Source: Kiloniellaceae bacterium (GTDB lineage Bacteria; Pseudomonadota; Alphaproteobacteria; Kiloniellales; J153). From it: a stretch of 64,000 nt of DNA. The notes under the pieces are model-generated. The model saw only the letters and a program-made list of their open reading frames with translations. It had not been told where the DNA came from and ran no database searches. Below, one piece after another: positions 27,996 to 37,148 of this stretch; the stretch's first letter is position 1; every line of letters begins with the position of its first letter. The stretch spans positions 1 to 64,000 of the forward strand of contig JAJFGP010000067.1 in the NCBI GenBank assembly GCA_021776055.1, read 5' to 3'. The position numbers were made by a program, and so were the translations under genes.

Positions 27996-28811
27996 ATGCT
28001 ACGCAAGATATTAGGTCTTACCGTCGCAGCCGGTTTCGCCGCCACACTGGCGGCCGCCCCGGCCTTGGCGGATTCCATCGACGACATCAAGGCACGCGGT
28101 ACGCTGATCGTTGGCGTAAAGGCCGACTATAAGCCGTACGGTTTCCGCGATCCGTCGGGCGCCATCATCGGCATCGAGCCGGAATTGGCTCAGGATGTGG
28201 CCGACAAGCTCGGCGTCAAGCTGGAAATGGTACCGGTCGTCTCCTCGAACCGGATGCAGTTCCTGGAGCAGGGCAAGGTCGATTTGATGATCGCCACCAT
28301 GACCGACCGCCCGGACCGGCGCAAAGTGGTGCAGATTGTCGATCCGAACTACTACTCCTCCGGCACCAACGTAATGTCCCAGAAGGCCGCCGGCCTCAAG
28401 AAGTGGGAAGATCTCAAGGGTAAGCCGGTCTGCGGCATCCAGGGCGCCTTCTACAATAAGAAGACGCAGGAGGAATTCGGCGCCAAGATCGTTGCTTTCA
28501 AGGGCACCGCCGAGGTTTACACGGCCCTGAAGCAAGGCAGCTGTGTCGGGTTCGTCTACGATGATTCAGCGCTTATCGCGCAACTTCAAGACACGGCACA
28601 GTGGGGCGACTATGAGATGGGCCTACCGACCATCGACGATGCCCCTTGGGGTTTGGCCGTGCGCTTGGGCGAGGCCAAGTTCGCCAAGCTCATGTCCGAC
28701 ATGATCGTCGGCTGGCACAAGAGCGGCCGCATTCTTGAGTTGGAGACGAAGAACGGCGTCGCCAACACGCCGTTCGCCAAGGCGATGCACGAAAAATACA
28801 AGAATATGTAA
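27996..28811 (+). CDS. Polar amino-acid ABC transporter, periplasmic binding protein
   Basis: 271 residues from the ATG at 27996 (GAGGGAGAG upstream). Sec signal peptide of about 25 residues (ILGLTVAAGFAATLAAAPALA). The mature protein is a family-3 solute-binding protein: ARGTLIVGVKADYKPYGFRDPSG, GIEPELAQDVADKLGV and DLMIATMTDRPDRR. It captures an amino acid or amino-acid-like compound. First gene of a four-gene transporter operon, separated from the permease by a strong hairpin that may favour its higher expression. The ligand is not inferable, but the flanking N-methyl-amino-acid oxidases make a methylated amino acid plausible. Confidence 0.92.
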   Translation: MLRKILGLTVAAGFAATLAAAPALADSIDDIKARGTLIVGVKADYKPYGFRDPSGAIIGIEPELAQDVADKLGVKLEMVPVVSSNRMQFLEQGKVDLMIATMTDRPDRRKVVQIVDPNYYSSGTNVMSQKAAGLKKWEDLKGKPVCGIQGAFYNKKTQEEFGAKIVAFKGTAEVYTALKQGSCVGFVYDDSALIAQLQDTAQWGDYEMGLPTIDDAPWGLAVRLGEAKFAKLMSDMIVGWHKSGRILELETKNGVANTPFAKAMHEKYKNM

Positions 28812-28819
28812 CGGCGGTT

Positions 28820-28859
28820 TTGGTGCGGTGCGAGGCTCGACTGCCTCGCGCCGCACCAA
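28820..28859 (+). other. 17-bp intercistronic hairpin after the binding-protein gene
   Basis: TTGGTGCGGTGCGAGGC, loop TCGACT, GCCTCGCGCCGCACCAA; one mismatch in 17 bp. It lies between the binding-protein and first permease genes. Such hairpins often stabilise the upstream mRNA or partly terminate transcription. Confidence 0.65.
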
Positions 28860-28886
28860 CCATTACTGCTGCGATGGGGGGCGGCC

Positions 28887-29633
28887 GTGGAGGCATTTTT
28901 TGTCTGGTTCCAATGGCTCTATGACGAAACCGGCGTAAACCTCACCTATTTCTACGACTCCTTCGATCGTGGGCGCATGATCGGCGGATTCTTCACGACC
29001 ATCTGGCTGTCCGTGGTCTGCCTGTTCTTCTCCACCATCATCGGGATCGTCGGCGCCTGGCTGCAGGGATCGCGCCTCGTCTGGACCCGGCGGATCGTCC
29101 AAGGCTACATCCAGTTCTTCCGCAACACCCCGCCGCTCGTGCAGATGTATTTCTTCTTCTTTGCCCTGGGCAACCTGCTGCCGCGGGTGAAGAACGAGTT
29201 CGGCTTCATGGAGCCAATGCTCGGCAATTTCACCTGGGCGGCGATCTCGCTGTCGTTCTTCGCCGGTGCCTTCAATGTGGAGATCTTTCGCTCGGGCATC
29301 GAGGCGGTACCTGAATCGACCCGCGAGGCGGCCGAAGCCCTCGGCTATAACCGGTTGCAATCGTACATGTATGTGGTGCTGCCGTTGGCCTTCCGGGTCT
29401 GCCTGCCGGCGCTCAACAACAACCTGGTGAATCTGGTCAAGACGACCACCCTGGCCTATGCCATCGCCGTGCCCGAGTTGCTGTATGTCTCCAACCAGAT
29501 CTGGTCCGACAGCGTCAATGTGCCGGAGATGATGGTCACGTTGCTGATCTTGTACGTCGCCCTGGTCGGCCTTCTCGTCTGGGCGATGCACCGCTGGGAG
29601 CGAGCCATTCGCGTGCCGGGATACGGCATATGA
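28887..29633 (+). CDS. Amino-acid ABC transporter permease 1
   Basis: 248 residues, HisM/GlnP-type inner-membrane permease with about five transmembrane segments. The conserved cytoplasmic loop EAVPESTREAAEALGYNRLQ contacts the ATPase. The start is a GTG at 28887 after a GGGGGG stretch. The end overlaps the next permease start as ATGA, so the two are translated together and probably form a heterodimer. Confidence 0.92.
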   Translation: MEAFFVWFQWLYDETGVNLTYFYDSFDRGRMIGGFFTTIWLSVVCLFFSTIIGIVGAWLQGSRLVWTRRIVQGYIQFFRNTPPLVQMYFFFFALGNLLPRVKNEFGFMEPMLGNFTWAAISLSFFAGAFNVEIFRSGIEAVPESTREAAEALGYNRLQSYMYVVLPLAFRVCLPALNNNLVNLVKTTTLAYAIAVPELLYVSNQIWSDSVNVPEMMVTLLILYVALVGLLVWAMHRWERAIRVPGYGI

Positions 29634-30493
29634 GCGGCACCGATCTCCCGGTTCTGTTGCCCGCCGCCCAGCGGCTTACCGAGCGCGCACGCCGGGAGCG
29701 CGAGGTCGGCGGGCCAATCCCGCGCCTACAGGCCCGGCATGGCGTATGGCTTGCGGTCATTCTGATTTTTTCAGCCGGCGCCGCCGGCGCTCAGGCCGGT
29801 GCCGAGCAAGAATCTGTCCTGTCCATCATGCTGAAATGGACACCGCTTCTGCTCAAGGGTTTCGTCTTCAATCTAGCGATCAGCTTTCTGGCCATGGTGG
29901 GCGGCACCATCGTCGGCGCCTTGCTGGGCATTTGGCAGATTTCGCTGCTGCCGCCGGTGCGTGCGGGGTCGTGGCTGGTCACCCAGTTCTTCCGCAATGC
30001 CCCATGGCTGGTGCTGTTGTTTTTCTGCATGTTCCTGTTGCCCTTCCAGGTGGAGGTCTTTGGGCTGGTCATCCCATTACCCGACTGGATCAAGGCCACG
30101 TTCGGCCTGGCCCTGCCGGTGATGGCCAATGTCTCGGAGATTGTCCGCGGCGCCATTCAATCGATCCCCTCGGGACAGTGGGAATCGTCGGAATCCCTTG
30201 CCTTCAACCGGCGGCAAACGCTGTGGCAGATTATCATGCCGCAGTGCATAAAGCGCATGTTGCCGCCGTGGATGAACCTGTATGCCATCCTGACCATGGC
30301 AACCGTCCTGGCCTCGGTGGTCGGCGTCTCCGAGGTGATGACGTTGACCGGCCAGGTGTTGAGCGCCGAGGGCGGGCGCACCGATCTCTTGGTGCCGTTC
30401 TACAGCTATATCCTGCTTTGGTTCTTCATCTACTGCTATCCGATCGCGCGATGGACGGTGCACCTCGAGCGCCACTTCGCGGTCAAGACATGA
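29630..30493 (+). CDS. Amino-acid ABC transporter permease 2
   Basis: 287 residues, HisQ/GlnP-type permease. An unusually long hydrophilic N-terminal extension of about 35 residues precedes the first hydrophobic segment ([20 protein letters not shown]). The ATPase-contact loop [20 protein letters not shown] is visible. The ATG overlaps the previous stop. It is followed after 22 bases by the ATP-binding gene. Confidence 0.92.
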   Translation: MSGTDLPVLLPAAQRLTERARREREVGGPIPRLQARHGVWLAVILIFSAGAAGAQAGAEQESVLSIMLKWTPLLLKGFVFNLAISFLAMVGGTIVGALLGIWQISLLPPVRAGSWLVTQFFRNAPWLVLLFFCMFLLPFQVEVFGLVIPLPDWIKATFGLALPVMANVSEIVRGAIQSIPSGQWESSESLAFNRRQTLWQIIMPQCIKRMLPPWMNLYAILTMATVLASVVGVSEVMTLTGQVLSAEGGRTDLLVPFYSYILLWFFIYCYPIARWTVHLERHFAVKT

Positions 30494-30515
30494 AACCGGG
30501 GAGGCCCGCAACGCC

Positions 30516-31274
30516 ATGACCGCCACGCAAGCCTGGACCACCGATCAACCCATCGTCCGCATCGCGGACGTCTACAAAGCCTTTGGCGCGGTCGATGTGC
30601 TCAATGGCGTTTCCCTGAACGTCATGAAGGGCGAGGTCATTTGCATCATTGGTCCGTCGGGGTCGGGAAAATCGACCCTCTTGCGCTGCATCAACGCTCT
30701 TGTGCCCATCAACAAGGGCTCGATCCAGGTCGAAGGTCAGGAGGTGCACGACCCGAAACTGGATAAACTGGAGCTACGCAAAAAGGTCGGCATGGTCTTC
30801 CAGCAGTACAATCTGTTCCCGCACAAGACGGCCGTACAGAACGTGATGATGGCGCCGATCACCGTGCTGAAGCAGGACAAGACGGAAGTCGAAGCGCGCG
30901 CCTACGCGCTGCTCAAGAAAGTCCGCTTGGAAGGCAAAGAGCACAGCTACCCGGGCGAATTATCCGGCGGCCAGCAGCAGCGGGTAGCCATCGCCCGCTC
31001 CCTGGCCATGAACCCGGACGTGATGCTGTTCGACGAAGTCACCGCCGCCCTCGACCCGGAGACCGTCAAGGAAGTCCTGGTTACCATCCGCGAGCTAGCC
31101 GAGGAAGGCATGACCTGCCTTCTGGTCACCCACGAGATGGGCTTTGCCCGCGAGGTGGCCGATCACATGTACTTCACAGACCGGGGTGTCATCGTCGAGC
31201 AAGGACCCCCGAAAGAGTTCTTCGCCAACCCCAAGGACCCGCGCACCCAGGAATTCCTAGGGCAGATTCTTTAA
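30516..31274 (+). CDS. Amino-acid ABC transporter ATP-binding protein (GlnQ/HisP type)
   Basis: 252 residues. Walker [10 protein letters not shown] (46-54), Q-loop [16 protein letters not shown], signature LSGGQQQR (about 148), Walker [13 protein letters not shown] and the switch His in LVTHEMGFA. It energises the preceding two permeases. Its last 18 bases overlap the 3' end of the convergent AllA-like gene. Confidence 0.96.
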   Translation: MTATQAWTTDQPIVRIADVYKAFGAVDVLNGVSLNVMKGEVICIIGPSGSGKSTLLRCINALVPINKGSIQVEGQEVHDPKLDKLELRKKVGMVFQQYNLFPHKTAVQNVMMAPITVLKQDKTEVEARAYALLKKVRLEGKEHSYPGELSGGQQQRVAIARSLAMNPDVMLFDEVTAALDPETVKEVLVTIRELAEEGMTCLLVTHEMGFAREVADHMYFTDRGVIVEQGPPKEFFANPKDPRTQEFLGQIL

Positions 31275-31919
31275 CGGTACGGAGAGGTACACACCGAATT
31301 CTTCGCCAATGTCACAGCTGATGCGACCATGAACCCTGCCCTGCCGGTCAAAGAACCTTTGCGTATCTTCCACCGGAAATATGCCCTCGTGCCAGATGTT
31401 GGGATGGATGTAGAGGCCTCTGGTGCCATCACACCAAAAGGCGATGACTTTCTCGAGCGTCAGATCATCGCCCGGCAGAGCCACCGGTACGACAAAAGGC
31501 TTCTTATCGATCGGATAAAATAACTGCCCGCCATCTGGATGGTAGTTCATGTGCCAGAGCAGAACCTGGTCGCGTGGCACGGTCTGTTGTTCGGACGAGG
31601 CCGTTTGCGGGTCTGCCGACCAGCCCAGCACATAGTGGCCATTGACGGCTTCGTTGGACCCATAAAGGACATCACCCTTCCATTCGCCGTGGAATATACC
31701 TTCGACCCACCCCGCCTCATCACCGGTTCCCTCGTCGAGCGCCCGCCAACCCTGTACCGGCCACCGCACGATTTCAATTTCGAATCCGTCCGGATCGTCG
31801 ACCAGACAACCGTAGCCGGTGACGGAGCCATCGGTGGCCTCAATAAGCGGTACGTCGAATAGATCGAGAGACGGTTTTTCTGAAGCCTCGAACATATAGA
31901 TTGGCGCTGGTTGATTCAC
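31257..31919 (-). CDS. Ureidoglycolate lyase (AllA) family protein
   Basis: 220 residues from the GTG at 31919, which has a GGAGG site. The track start at 32192 lies far inside the upstream gene and is rejected. The ureidoglycolate-lyase-like cupin fold is suggested by [36 protein letters not shown] and [12 protein letters not shown]. True AllA proteins are about 160-170 residues, so this is a longer relative and ureidoglycolate may not be the substrate. It lies 53 bases downstream of a DAO-family oxidase on the same strand, suggesting joint action on an oxidised amine or ureide. Confidence 0.7.
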   Translation of the reverse strand: MNQPAPIYMFEASEKPSLDLFDVPLIEATDGSVTGYGCLVDDPDGFEIEIVRWPVQGWRALDEGTGDEAGWVEGIFHGEWKGDVLYGSNEAVNGHYVLGWSADPQTASSEQQTVPRDQVLLWHMNYHPDGGQLFYPIDKKPFVVPVALPGDDLTLEKVIAFWCDGTRGLYIHPNIWHEGIFPVEDTQRFFDRQGRVHGRISCDIGEEFGVYLSVPLKNLP

Positions 31920-31972
31920 GCGAGCACCTCCTCTTGATTGGGCCGCTTCATTCGCCCGTCCAATTCCCTGGC

Positions 31973-33160
31973 CTACGAAATCGAGCCGACGCCGTAAGCA
32001 CCGACGAGCAGCTTGCCCTCGGCGAAGCGGCCAAGACAGTACGGAGTTATATCCACATCGGCGGTATGTCCCAGCGCCGTTTGCGCCAGAACCAGGCCCA
32101 CCGCCGGGGCCAGCTTGAAGCCGTGGCCGGAGAATCCGAAGGCGAGATGCAGCCCCGCTACCTCCGGCACCGGCCCGAGCACCGGGTTCCAATCGGGCGT
32201 GATGTCATAGGCACCGACCCAGCTCGCCGTTAGGTCCGCAGCGGCAAAGGGCGCCATGCGGTGGCCGATCTGGCCGCCCTGCAGCAGCACGAAATCGTCA
32301 CTGACATTTTCGTCCATGGCATCCGCATCGCTGACTGGATCGCCGTGGTCGCCGGTTCCGACCAGAACGACACCACCGCTGGCCGGCCGGAAATACATCT
32401 TGTTGGCGGTGGTCAGGTCCTTGATGACAGGTAGCTCCCGTCCATACGGCTCGGTGGATTTGAACGTCAGCACCGTATGCCGTGAGACCTCCAACGGTAT
32501 GTCGAGACCAATGCCGTCGGTCAGCGCCCGCGTCCACGGCCCCACCGCCGACACGACCATAGGCGCCTGCAAATCTCCGTCCGCCGTGCGTACACCCGTG
32601 ACCCGTCCGCCAGCCGTGATCAGGGACTGCACCGGACAGTTCGTTTTGACCACGACCCCCTTGGCGCGGGCGGCCCTCAGGAAGCTGCTCGTCGTCAGAT
32701 ACGGATCGGCGTAGCCGGACTTGGGCTCGTAGGCGATGACCGCGACATCATTGAGATTGAGCAACGGGTGGCGTGCCAGCGCCTCCGCTGGCGAGACAAC
32801 GAATGTCTCCGCTCCGGCACCCGTTTGTAGGGCCAGATTGGCGCGCATACGATCGGCGAAATCGCCCTCGGGCGCCAAGATCAAATATCCGGACCGGACA
32901 AAGCCCGCATCCGCTTCGGCATCGTCCAGCCAATCCGGGAAGGCATCGAACATCGCCAGGCTGCGCACGGTCAGCGCCGTGTTGCTTGGCACCGAATAGT
33001 GCGTGCGCACGATGGCACAGGATTTCGCCGTGCCGCCGGTGCACACCTGGCCGCGGTCGACCACACACACCTTGAGGCCGCCCAGCTTGGCCAAATGAAA
33101 GGCCGTCGAGGCGCCGACCACGCCGGCCCCGATGACGATGGCATCGAAGGTTTCAGACAT
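31973..33160 (-). CDS. FAD-dependent oxidoreductase, DAO family (1)
   Basis: 395 residues. The FAD-binding dinucleotide motif VIGAGVVGASTAFHLAKLG lies at the N-terminus and the C-terminal GFSGHGFKLAPAVGLVLAQ is typical of the sarcosine-oxidase-beta/glycine-oxidase/DAO family. CTGGTAKSCAIVRTHYSVPSN marks the flavin site. It probably oxidises a secondary or N-methylated amino acid. The start is at the ATG 33160, and it is divergent from another DAO-type gene. Upstream partner of the AllA-like gene. Confidence 0.87.
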   Translation of the reverse strand: MSETFDAIVIGAGVVGASTAFHLAKLGGLKVCVVDRGQVCTGGTAKSCAIVRTHYSVPSNTALTVRSLAMFDAFPDWLDDAEADAGFVRSGYLILAPEGDFADRMRANLALQTGAGAETFVVSPAEALARHPLLNLNDVAVIAYEPKSGYADPYLTTSSFLRAARAKGVVVKTNCPVQSLITAGGRVTGVRTADGDLQAPMVVSAVGPWTRALTDGIGLDIPLEVSRHTVLTFKSTEPYGRELPVIKDLTTANKMYFRPASGGVVLVGTGDHGDPVSDADAMDENVSDDFVLLQGGQIGHRMAPFAAADLTASWVGAYDITPDWNPVLGPVPEVAGLHLAFGFSGHGFKLAPAVGLVLAQTALGHTADVDITPYCLGRFAEGKLLVGAYGVGSIS

Positions 33161-33325
33161 GGCAAAACCATAAGGCGGACCGCCGCGAGCCAGCAAGCGG
33201 CAATACCACCACATCACGCATTCAGTCGGATTGCCGCCAGCGGCGGTCGGTTGCGCGCTATGGTGGCGCGTGGCGCCCGCCTATCGTGCGGCGATTGTCA
33301 CCGGGATCGCGGGGAGATACGCGCC

Positions 33326-34669
33326 ATGGCTATGCCTACACAAGCCAAGTACGTCATCATCGGTGCCGGCATCCACGGCCTGTCCACCGCCTGGCACCTG
33401 GCGGAACGGTTGCGCGCCAGCGGCCGAGGCGACGGCACCGACATTTTGATCATCGACAAGGCCGGCATCGCCGCAGGCGCTAGCGGCATCGCCTGCGGCG
33501 TGGTTCGCAACAACTACTTCCAGCCGGCCATGCGCGAGCTGATGGCCCAATGTGTCGAGGTCTGGGAAAGCGACCCGAAAGCCTTCAGCTATCACCCGGT
33601 CGGCTACATGCAGATATCATCCGAGACCATGCGCGAAGACGTGGCCTCGATTCACGCTCAGCAGCAGGATATCGGCTACGAGTCCGTCTTCGTCGACGGG
33701 GCCGCAGAGTCGATGACCTACATGAAGGGCATCTTCGACGACTGGCAGGCCAAGGGCATTACCTCGGTTCTGCACGAGAAAAAAGGCGGCTATGCCAACA
33801 ACACCGCGTCCATGTACGGCCTGGCCAAGAAAGCCGAGGATTTGGGCGTGCGCATCCTCACCGGCGTCGAAGTCACCGGCTTCCGCGCCGATCACGGCTC
33901 CGCCGCCGTAGCCGCGGTGGAGACCACGCGTGGCACCATCGCCTGTGAGCAAGTGGTGATCGCCGTGGGCCCTTGGGTGAATACGCTGTGGACCAAGCTG
34001 GATCTGCCCAAAACCGTCTCCATCAAGGACTCGCAGGGGCGCCTGCACGACGATATTCCCATGTGGCGCTATTGGGCGCTGGAGGAAGGCACGTTGGGTG
34101 TCGATCCGAACCTACAGAAGACCAACGACGGCCAGATGCCGCCGGTCATCCACGTGGATACGGACGCGCCGTTGCACTCCGACGTGGACGATTCGCTGAT
34201 CACCGAGGAGATGTGGGGAATTTACTACAAGCCGGACTTCAATTTCGGCGGCATTCAGGGCGGTGCCATGCCGATCAAGGTGGAGACCCCGGTCGATCAG
34301 GTAGCCATCGACCCTTACGGCCCGGACTCGCCCGAATTCATCGTCGACGATAACTTCGCCCACATGTGGTGCTCGGCCCTGGCCTTCTGCCAGAAGCGCT
34401 TCGAGGGCCAGATCAAGCACTACAAGAAGGAGCCGTCGGGTGGTCTGGGCTGCTTTACGCCGGATTCATTCCCCGTCTTCGACCGCTTTCGCGACAACGT
34501 GACGGTGATCGCGGATTCGAACCACGGCTACAAGATGATCGGTGTCGGCAAGCTGGTCGCCGAAGAATTGCTGGGCGGCAAAAGCGCCCTGCTCGAACCG
34601 TTCCGCTTCGCCCGCTACGCCGAAGGCCGCCTACACCCAACGAGCAACAGCCCCTTCCCGTGGAGCTGA
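33326..34669 (+). CDS. FAD-dependent oxidoreductase, DAO family (2)
   Basis: 447 residues from the ATG at 33326 (GGGGAG upstream); a second in-frame ATG follows two codons later. FAD-binding motif VIIGAGIHGLSTAWHLAE, flavin-site GASGIACGVVRNNYFQPAMRE and C-terminal GYKMIGVGKLVAEEL. An insertion of about 60 residues in the middle (WRYWALEEGTLGVDPNLQKT onward) makes it longer than classical SoxB-like oxidases. The substrate is unknown, but amine oxidation is likely. Divergent from the preceding oxidase with a 165-base gap. Confidence 0.85.
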   Translation: MAMPTQAKYVIIGAGIHGLSTAWHLAERLRASGRGDGTDILIIDKAGIAAGASGIACGVVRNNYFQPAMRELMAQCVEVWESDPKAFSYHPVGYMQISSETMREDVASIHAQQQDIGYESVFVDGAAESMTYMKGIFDDWQAKGITSVLHEKKGGYANNTASMYGLAKKAEDLGVRILTGVEVTGFRADHGSAAVAAVETTRGTIACEQVVIAVGPWVNTLWTKLDLPKTVSIKDSQGRLHDDIPMWRYWALEEGTLGVDPNLQKTNDGQMPPVIHVDTDAPLHSDVDDSLITEEMWGIYYKPDFNFGGIQGGAMPIKVETPVDQVAIDPYGPDSPEFIVDDNFAHMWCSALAFCQKRFEGQIKHYKKEPSGGLGCFTPDSFPVFDRFRDNVTVIADSNHGYKMIGVGKLVAEELLGGKSALLEPFRFARYAEGRLHPTSNSPFPWS

Positions 34670-34678
34670 TACTTTAGA

Positions 34679-34767
34679 TTGTGGACTCATAATTTGGCCC
34701 CTCGTCATCCCGGACGGTAGGCTCGCTGCTGGACCATGGATCCGAGATGACGCCTTAATGAGTACAA
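34679..34767. repeat. Nested imperfect inverted repeat between convergent genes
   Basis: Outer arms TTGTGGACTCATAAT (34679-34693) and TTAATGAGTACAA (34755-34767), inner arms CGTCATCCCGGAC (34703-34715) and GATCCGAGATGACG (34739-34752). About 90 bases, non-coding, located between two convergent genes. It could be a degenerate small mobile repeat, a bidirectional terminator, or both. It does not share the core of the two larger elements. Confidence 0.5.
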
Positions 34768-34778
34768 GACCTGGTCAC

Positions 34779-35477
34779 TTAACCCACATTTTTCATCCAA
34801 CGATCGAGAAAACGATCGAGCCAATCGGATAGCGGCACGTCGTATTTTTCGGCGTCGGCGAGCTGGCGTTCGCGCGAGTGCGCATTGGGTTCCTCTAACA
34901 TATGCGCGGCCGTCTGCATCCACCGGGTCATACCCGCCACGGTGACCTCGGGATGAAACTGTAGGCCGTAGGTACTGCTGCCGTATCGGAAGGCCTGGTT
35001 CCGAAACACCGGCCCCTCGAAAAGCAACTCGGCTCCATCGGGCACCTCGAAGCCTTCGTTGTGCCAGTGATAGACGTGCGATAGCCCGGCGGCCAGACCA
35101 TCGGCGGCGGGGGTCGCTTGCACCGGCACATAGCCAATCTCGTGCAGCCCTTCGGGGTGCCGCGCGACCGGCGCGCCAAGCGCTCGCGCCAATAGCTGGG
35201 CGCCCAGGCAAAAACCGAGGAACGGTTTGCCTGTCTCCAGCCAGCCCTCGATCCAGTCTATTTCAGCCAGAACGTGTCCGTGGTTCGCACCGTCGTTGAC
35301 GCTTTCCGCACCGCCATAGACCACCACGGCGATGTGGTCGGCCGTCGGGTCCGGTAGTACTTCACCCTTGCCCGGACAGCACCACTCCACGGCATAGCCC
35401 ATCTCCATCAGGCGCACCGAGGCACGGTCGTCGCGTTTGCTGACCGGATGGTCGATCAGGAGGACCTTTTTCTTCAT
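34779..35477 (-). CDS. Class I glutamine amidotransferase domain protein
   Basis: 232 residues with the GATase1 triad: Cys 90 in GFCLGAQL, and His 175 and Glu 177 in QFHPEVT. No synthetase domain is attached, as in stand-alone GuaA-like or gamma-glutamyl-hydrolase-like (PuuD) relatives. It may hydrolyse a gamma-glutamyl bond or donate ammonia to a partner. The start overlaps the stop of the upstream ferredoxin-type gene as ATGA. Confidence 0.82.
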   Translation of the reverse strand: MKKKVLLIDHPVSKRDDRASVRLMEMGYAVEWCCPGKGEVLPDPTADHIAVVVYGGAESVNDGANHGHVLAEIDWIEGWLETGKPFLGFCLGAQLLARALGAPVARHPEGLHEIGYVPVQATPAADGLAAGLSHVYHWHNEGFEVPDGAELLFEGPVFRNQAFRYGSSTYGLQFHPEVTVAGMTRWMQTAAHMLEEPNAHSRERQLADAEKYDVPLSDWLDRFLDRWMKNVG

Positions 35478-36178
35478 TCTCTCCGTTCCGGTGGCGGATT
35501 AGCACGCAGAAAGGCGTGCATGTGGTGCTCGGCTTGCGCCGGAGCATACAAGAATTCCGGCCCGATGGGACAGGCCCGCCGCGCCCGGCAGCCTAACGTC
35601 AGGCAATCGCCTCCCGCCGGCGTCGCAATATGCCCCGCACAGGCCGGAACATCATAGCCGGGATTCGTAAATGCATTGACCGGGCAGGTGCTTAGGCAAG
35701 GTTTCTCTGCGCAGGTATCGCAGGGGCGCGGCCGCTCAATCCGTGCCGGCACGTCAATGGTCTCGGCGAAAACCAGGGCCCCGCGATAGGCATGCCATAA
35801 GCCATAGTCCGGGTGAATGAGGATGCCAAGAGGCGACTCGGCGACCGGCTCGGCCCGCTTGGCCCAGGCAACGAACGGCCGGTACGGCGGGCCACCGAAG
35901 GGAAACAACGCCTCGCCTCCCATCTCCGCCGCGACCGCACCGAGAATTCGCGCCGTCCATCGGTCGAGCGAGTCCGAACCCGTGGCAAATTCTGGCGAGG
36001 CGCTGAAGGCCCGCCACATCTCCGGCCCGACGTTGCCAACAAGCACCAGGCTTCGCACAGCCCGACCATCGGTGAGCGCCGGCACAGCATCCGCCTGTTC
36101 GGGATAAAACCCACCGCGAGCGATCAGGCCGTGCGCCTGCAATGCTGCATCGATCAAACCATAGTTGGAAGTCGTCAT
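35474..36178 (-). CDS. Ferredoxin-type iron-sulfur protein, QueG-like cysteine pattern
   Basis: 234 residues from the ATG at 36178 (MTTSNYGLIDAAL). The C-terminal third carries CDTCAEKPCLSTCP followed by CLTLGCRARRACP, enough ligands for two [4Fe-4S] clusters in an arrangement like that of epoxyqueuosine reductase and reductive-dehalogenase-like proteins. The N-terminal part is shorter than QueG and I cannot see a cobalamin motif. It lies between the GATase gene (ATGA overlap) and a monooxygenase-fold gene 11 bases upstream, a probable three-gene operon. Function unknown. Confidence 0.72.
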   Translation of the reverse strand: MTTSNYGLIDAALQAHGLIARGGFYPEQADAVPALTDGRAVRSLVLVGNVGPEMWRAFSASPEFATGSDSLDRWTARILGAVAAEMGGEALFPFGGPPYRPFVAWAKRAEPVAESPLGILIHPDYGLWHAYRGALVFAETIDVPARIERPRPCDTCAEKPCLSTCPVNAFTNPGYDVPACAGHIATPAGGDCLTLGCRARRACPIGPEFLYAPAQAEHHMHAFLRANPPPERRE

Positions 36179-36189
36179 ATAGCAGGCAA

Positions 36190-36510
36190 CTACACCGGCG
36201 GCCGGGCGGCGGCCATGTCGTAGTCGCGGAAGACCTCGGCAACACGGATGCGGTAGTCGCTGAAGACGCTTGCCCGCCCCTCCTCCTGGGCGGCGCGATG
36301 GGGCGGCCGCTGGTACCACGCCTCAACGGCGGCGCGGTCGCGCCAGAACGACAGCGAGACGTATCGGTTTGCCGTGGTCATGCTCTGAAACCGCTCGACC
36401 GAGAGGAAGCCGTCGATCCCCTGCAGCTCATCGCGCAAGCCCGCTGCCAAATCGAAATAACGTTGTCCCGACTTGGGATCGATTTCGACCTCGAAGATCA
36501 CCGCGATCAT
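36190..36510 (-). CDS. Antibiotic biosynthesis monooxygenase (ABM) domain protein
   Basis: 106 residues from the ATG at 36510 (GGAGGATGC site). A single dimeric alpha/beta-barrel domain: MIAVIFEVEIDPKSGQRYFDL, GFLSVERFQSMTTANRYVSLSFW and AAVEAWYQRPPHR. Small ABM proteins act as cofactor-free oxygenases, haem-handling proteins or uncharacterised dimers. Likely first gene of the operon with the iron-sulfur and GATase genes. Confidence 0.78.
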   Translation of the reverse strand: MIAVIFEVEIDPKSGQRYFDLAAGLRDELQGIDGFLSVERFQSMTTANRYVSLSFWRDRAAVEAWYQRPPHRAAQEEGRASVFSDYRIRVAEVFRDYDMAAARPPV

Positions 36511-36630
36511 GCTGCATCCTCCACAATATCGGCGCGGCGTTTGCCGCAGACGGCGGCAATATGCGCAGAAGTTTTCCAGGAATGCGACCCGCCGCGTGGC
36601 CAATAGGTGCAACCAGATCGCCCAGAGTGT

Positions 36631-36984
36631 TCAGACCTCCGGCCCTTGCGCGATCTGCCGACGATCTTGCCACGATTCGCCAGCCGCGACGATGCAGCTT
36701 TGTCCCCCAGGGACGGTCACGATGACGGTCCATGTGGCGCCGTCGTTGCTGGTGAAAAGCTCGACCAGGCCGCCGTTGGTGGCTAGACCCATGGCAATCG
36801 GTGTTTCGGCATATCGGCCGCCCAGTTGCTCGACCATACGGGTGCGCGTCGTGCATGGCGCGGACGATTGTGCGTGCGCCCCGGAAGCCATGTTGAGCAA
36901 CAAGGCCAGGGCGATCGCCACGGCACCGAACACTCTCAAGAAAGCCGATCTCGGCGTCTCGTTGGCGGTGAGGTTCGCGAACAT
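36631..36984 (-). CDS. Small secreted protein of unknown function
   Basis: 117 residues from the ATG at 36984 (AAAGGAG site). Signal peptide ending near ASGAHAQ. The mature part of about 70 residues has two cysteines (PCTTRTRM..GGQSCIVAAGESW) that could pair, and a TSNDGATWTVIVTVPGGQ strand region. I recognise it only as a short periplasmic protein seen in alphaproteobacteria. It stands alone, between the ABM gene and the hemerythrin gene. Confidence 0.65.
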   Translation of the reverse strand: MFANLTANETPRSAFLRVFGAVAIALALLLNMASGAHAQSSAPCTTRTRMVEQLGGRYAETPIAMGLATNGGLVELFTSNDGATWTVIVTVPGGQSCIVAAGESWQDRRQIAQGPEV

Positions 36985-37072
36985 GGCTTGCTCCTTTCGC
37001 TTTCGGCCAGATGGCCTCGGCCGACGGTTTCGCTTACCTCTAAGATGTTGGATGTGTAGATCGCTGGTGGCT

Positions 37073-37114
37073 GTGACGCGCGTCACTGATCACGCAAGCT
37101 TGACAGCGCGTGAT
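37073..37114 (-). terminator. Palindrome and hairpin downstream of the hemerythrin gene
   Basis: A perfect 14-bp palindrome GTGACGCGCGTCAC (37073-37086) and a 7-bp hairpin ATCACGC/GCGTGAT (37089-37114) lie just beyond the hemerythrin stop, before the next same-strand gene. They may form a terminator, or an operator for the small secreted protein. Confidence 0.4.
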
Positions 37115-37148
37115 GTCCGATCCAGCCGTCTGGGAGTCTCGCGGCGGA

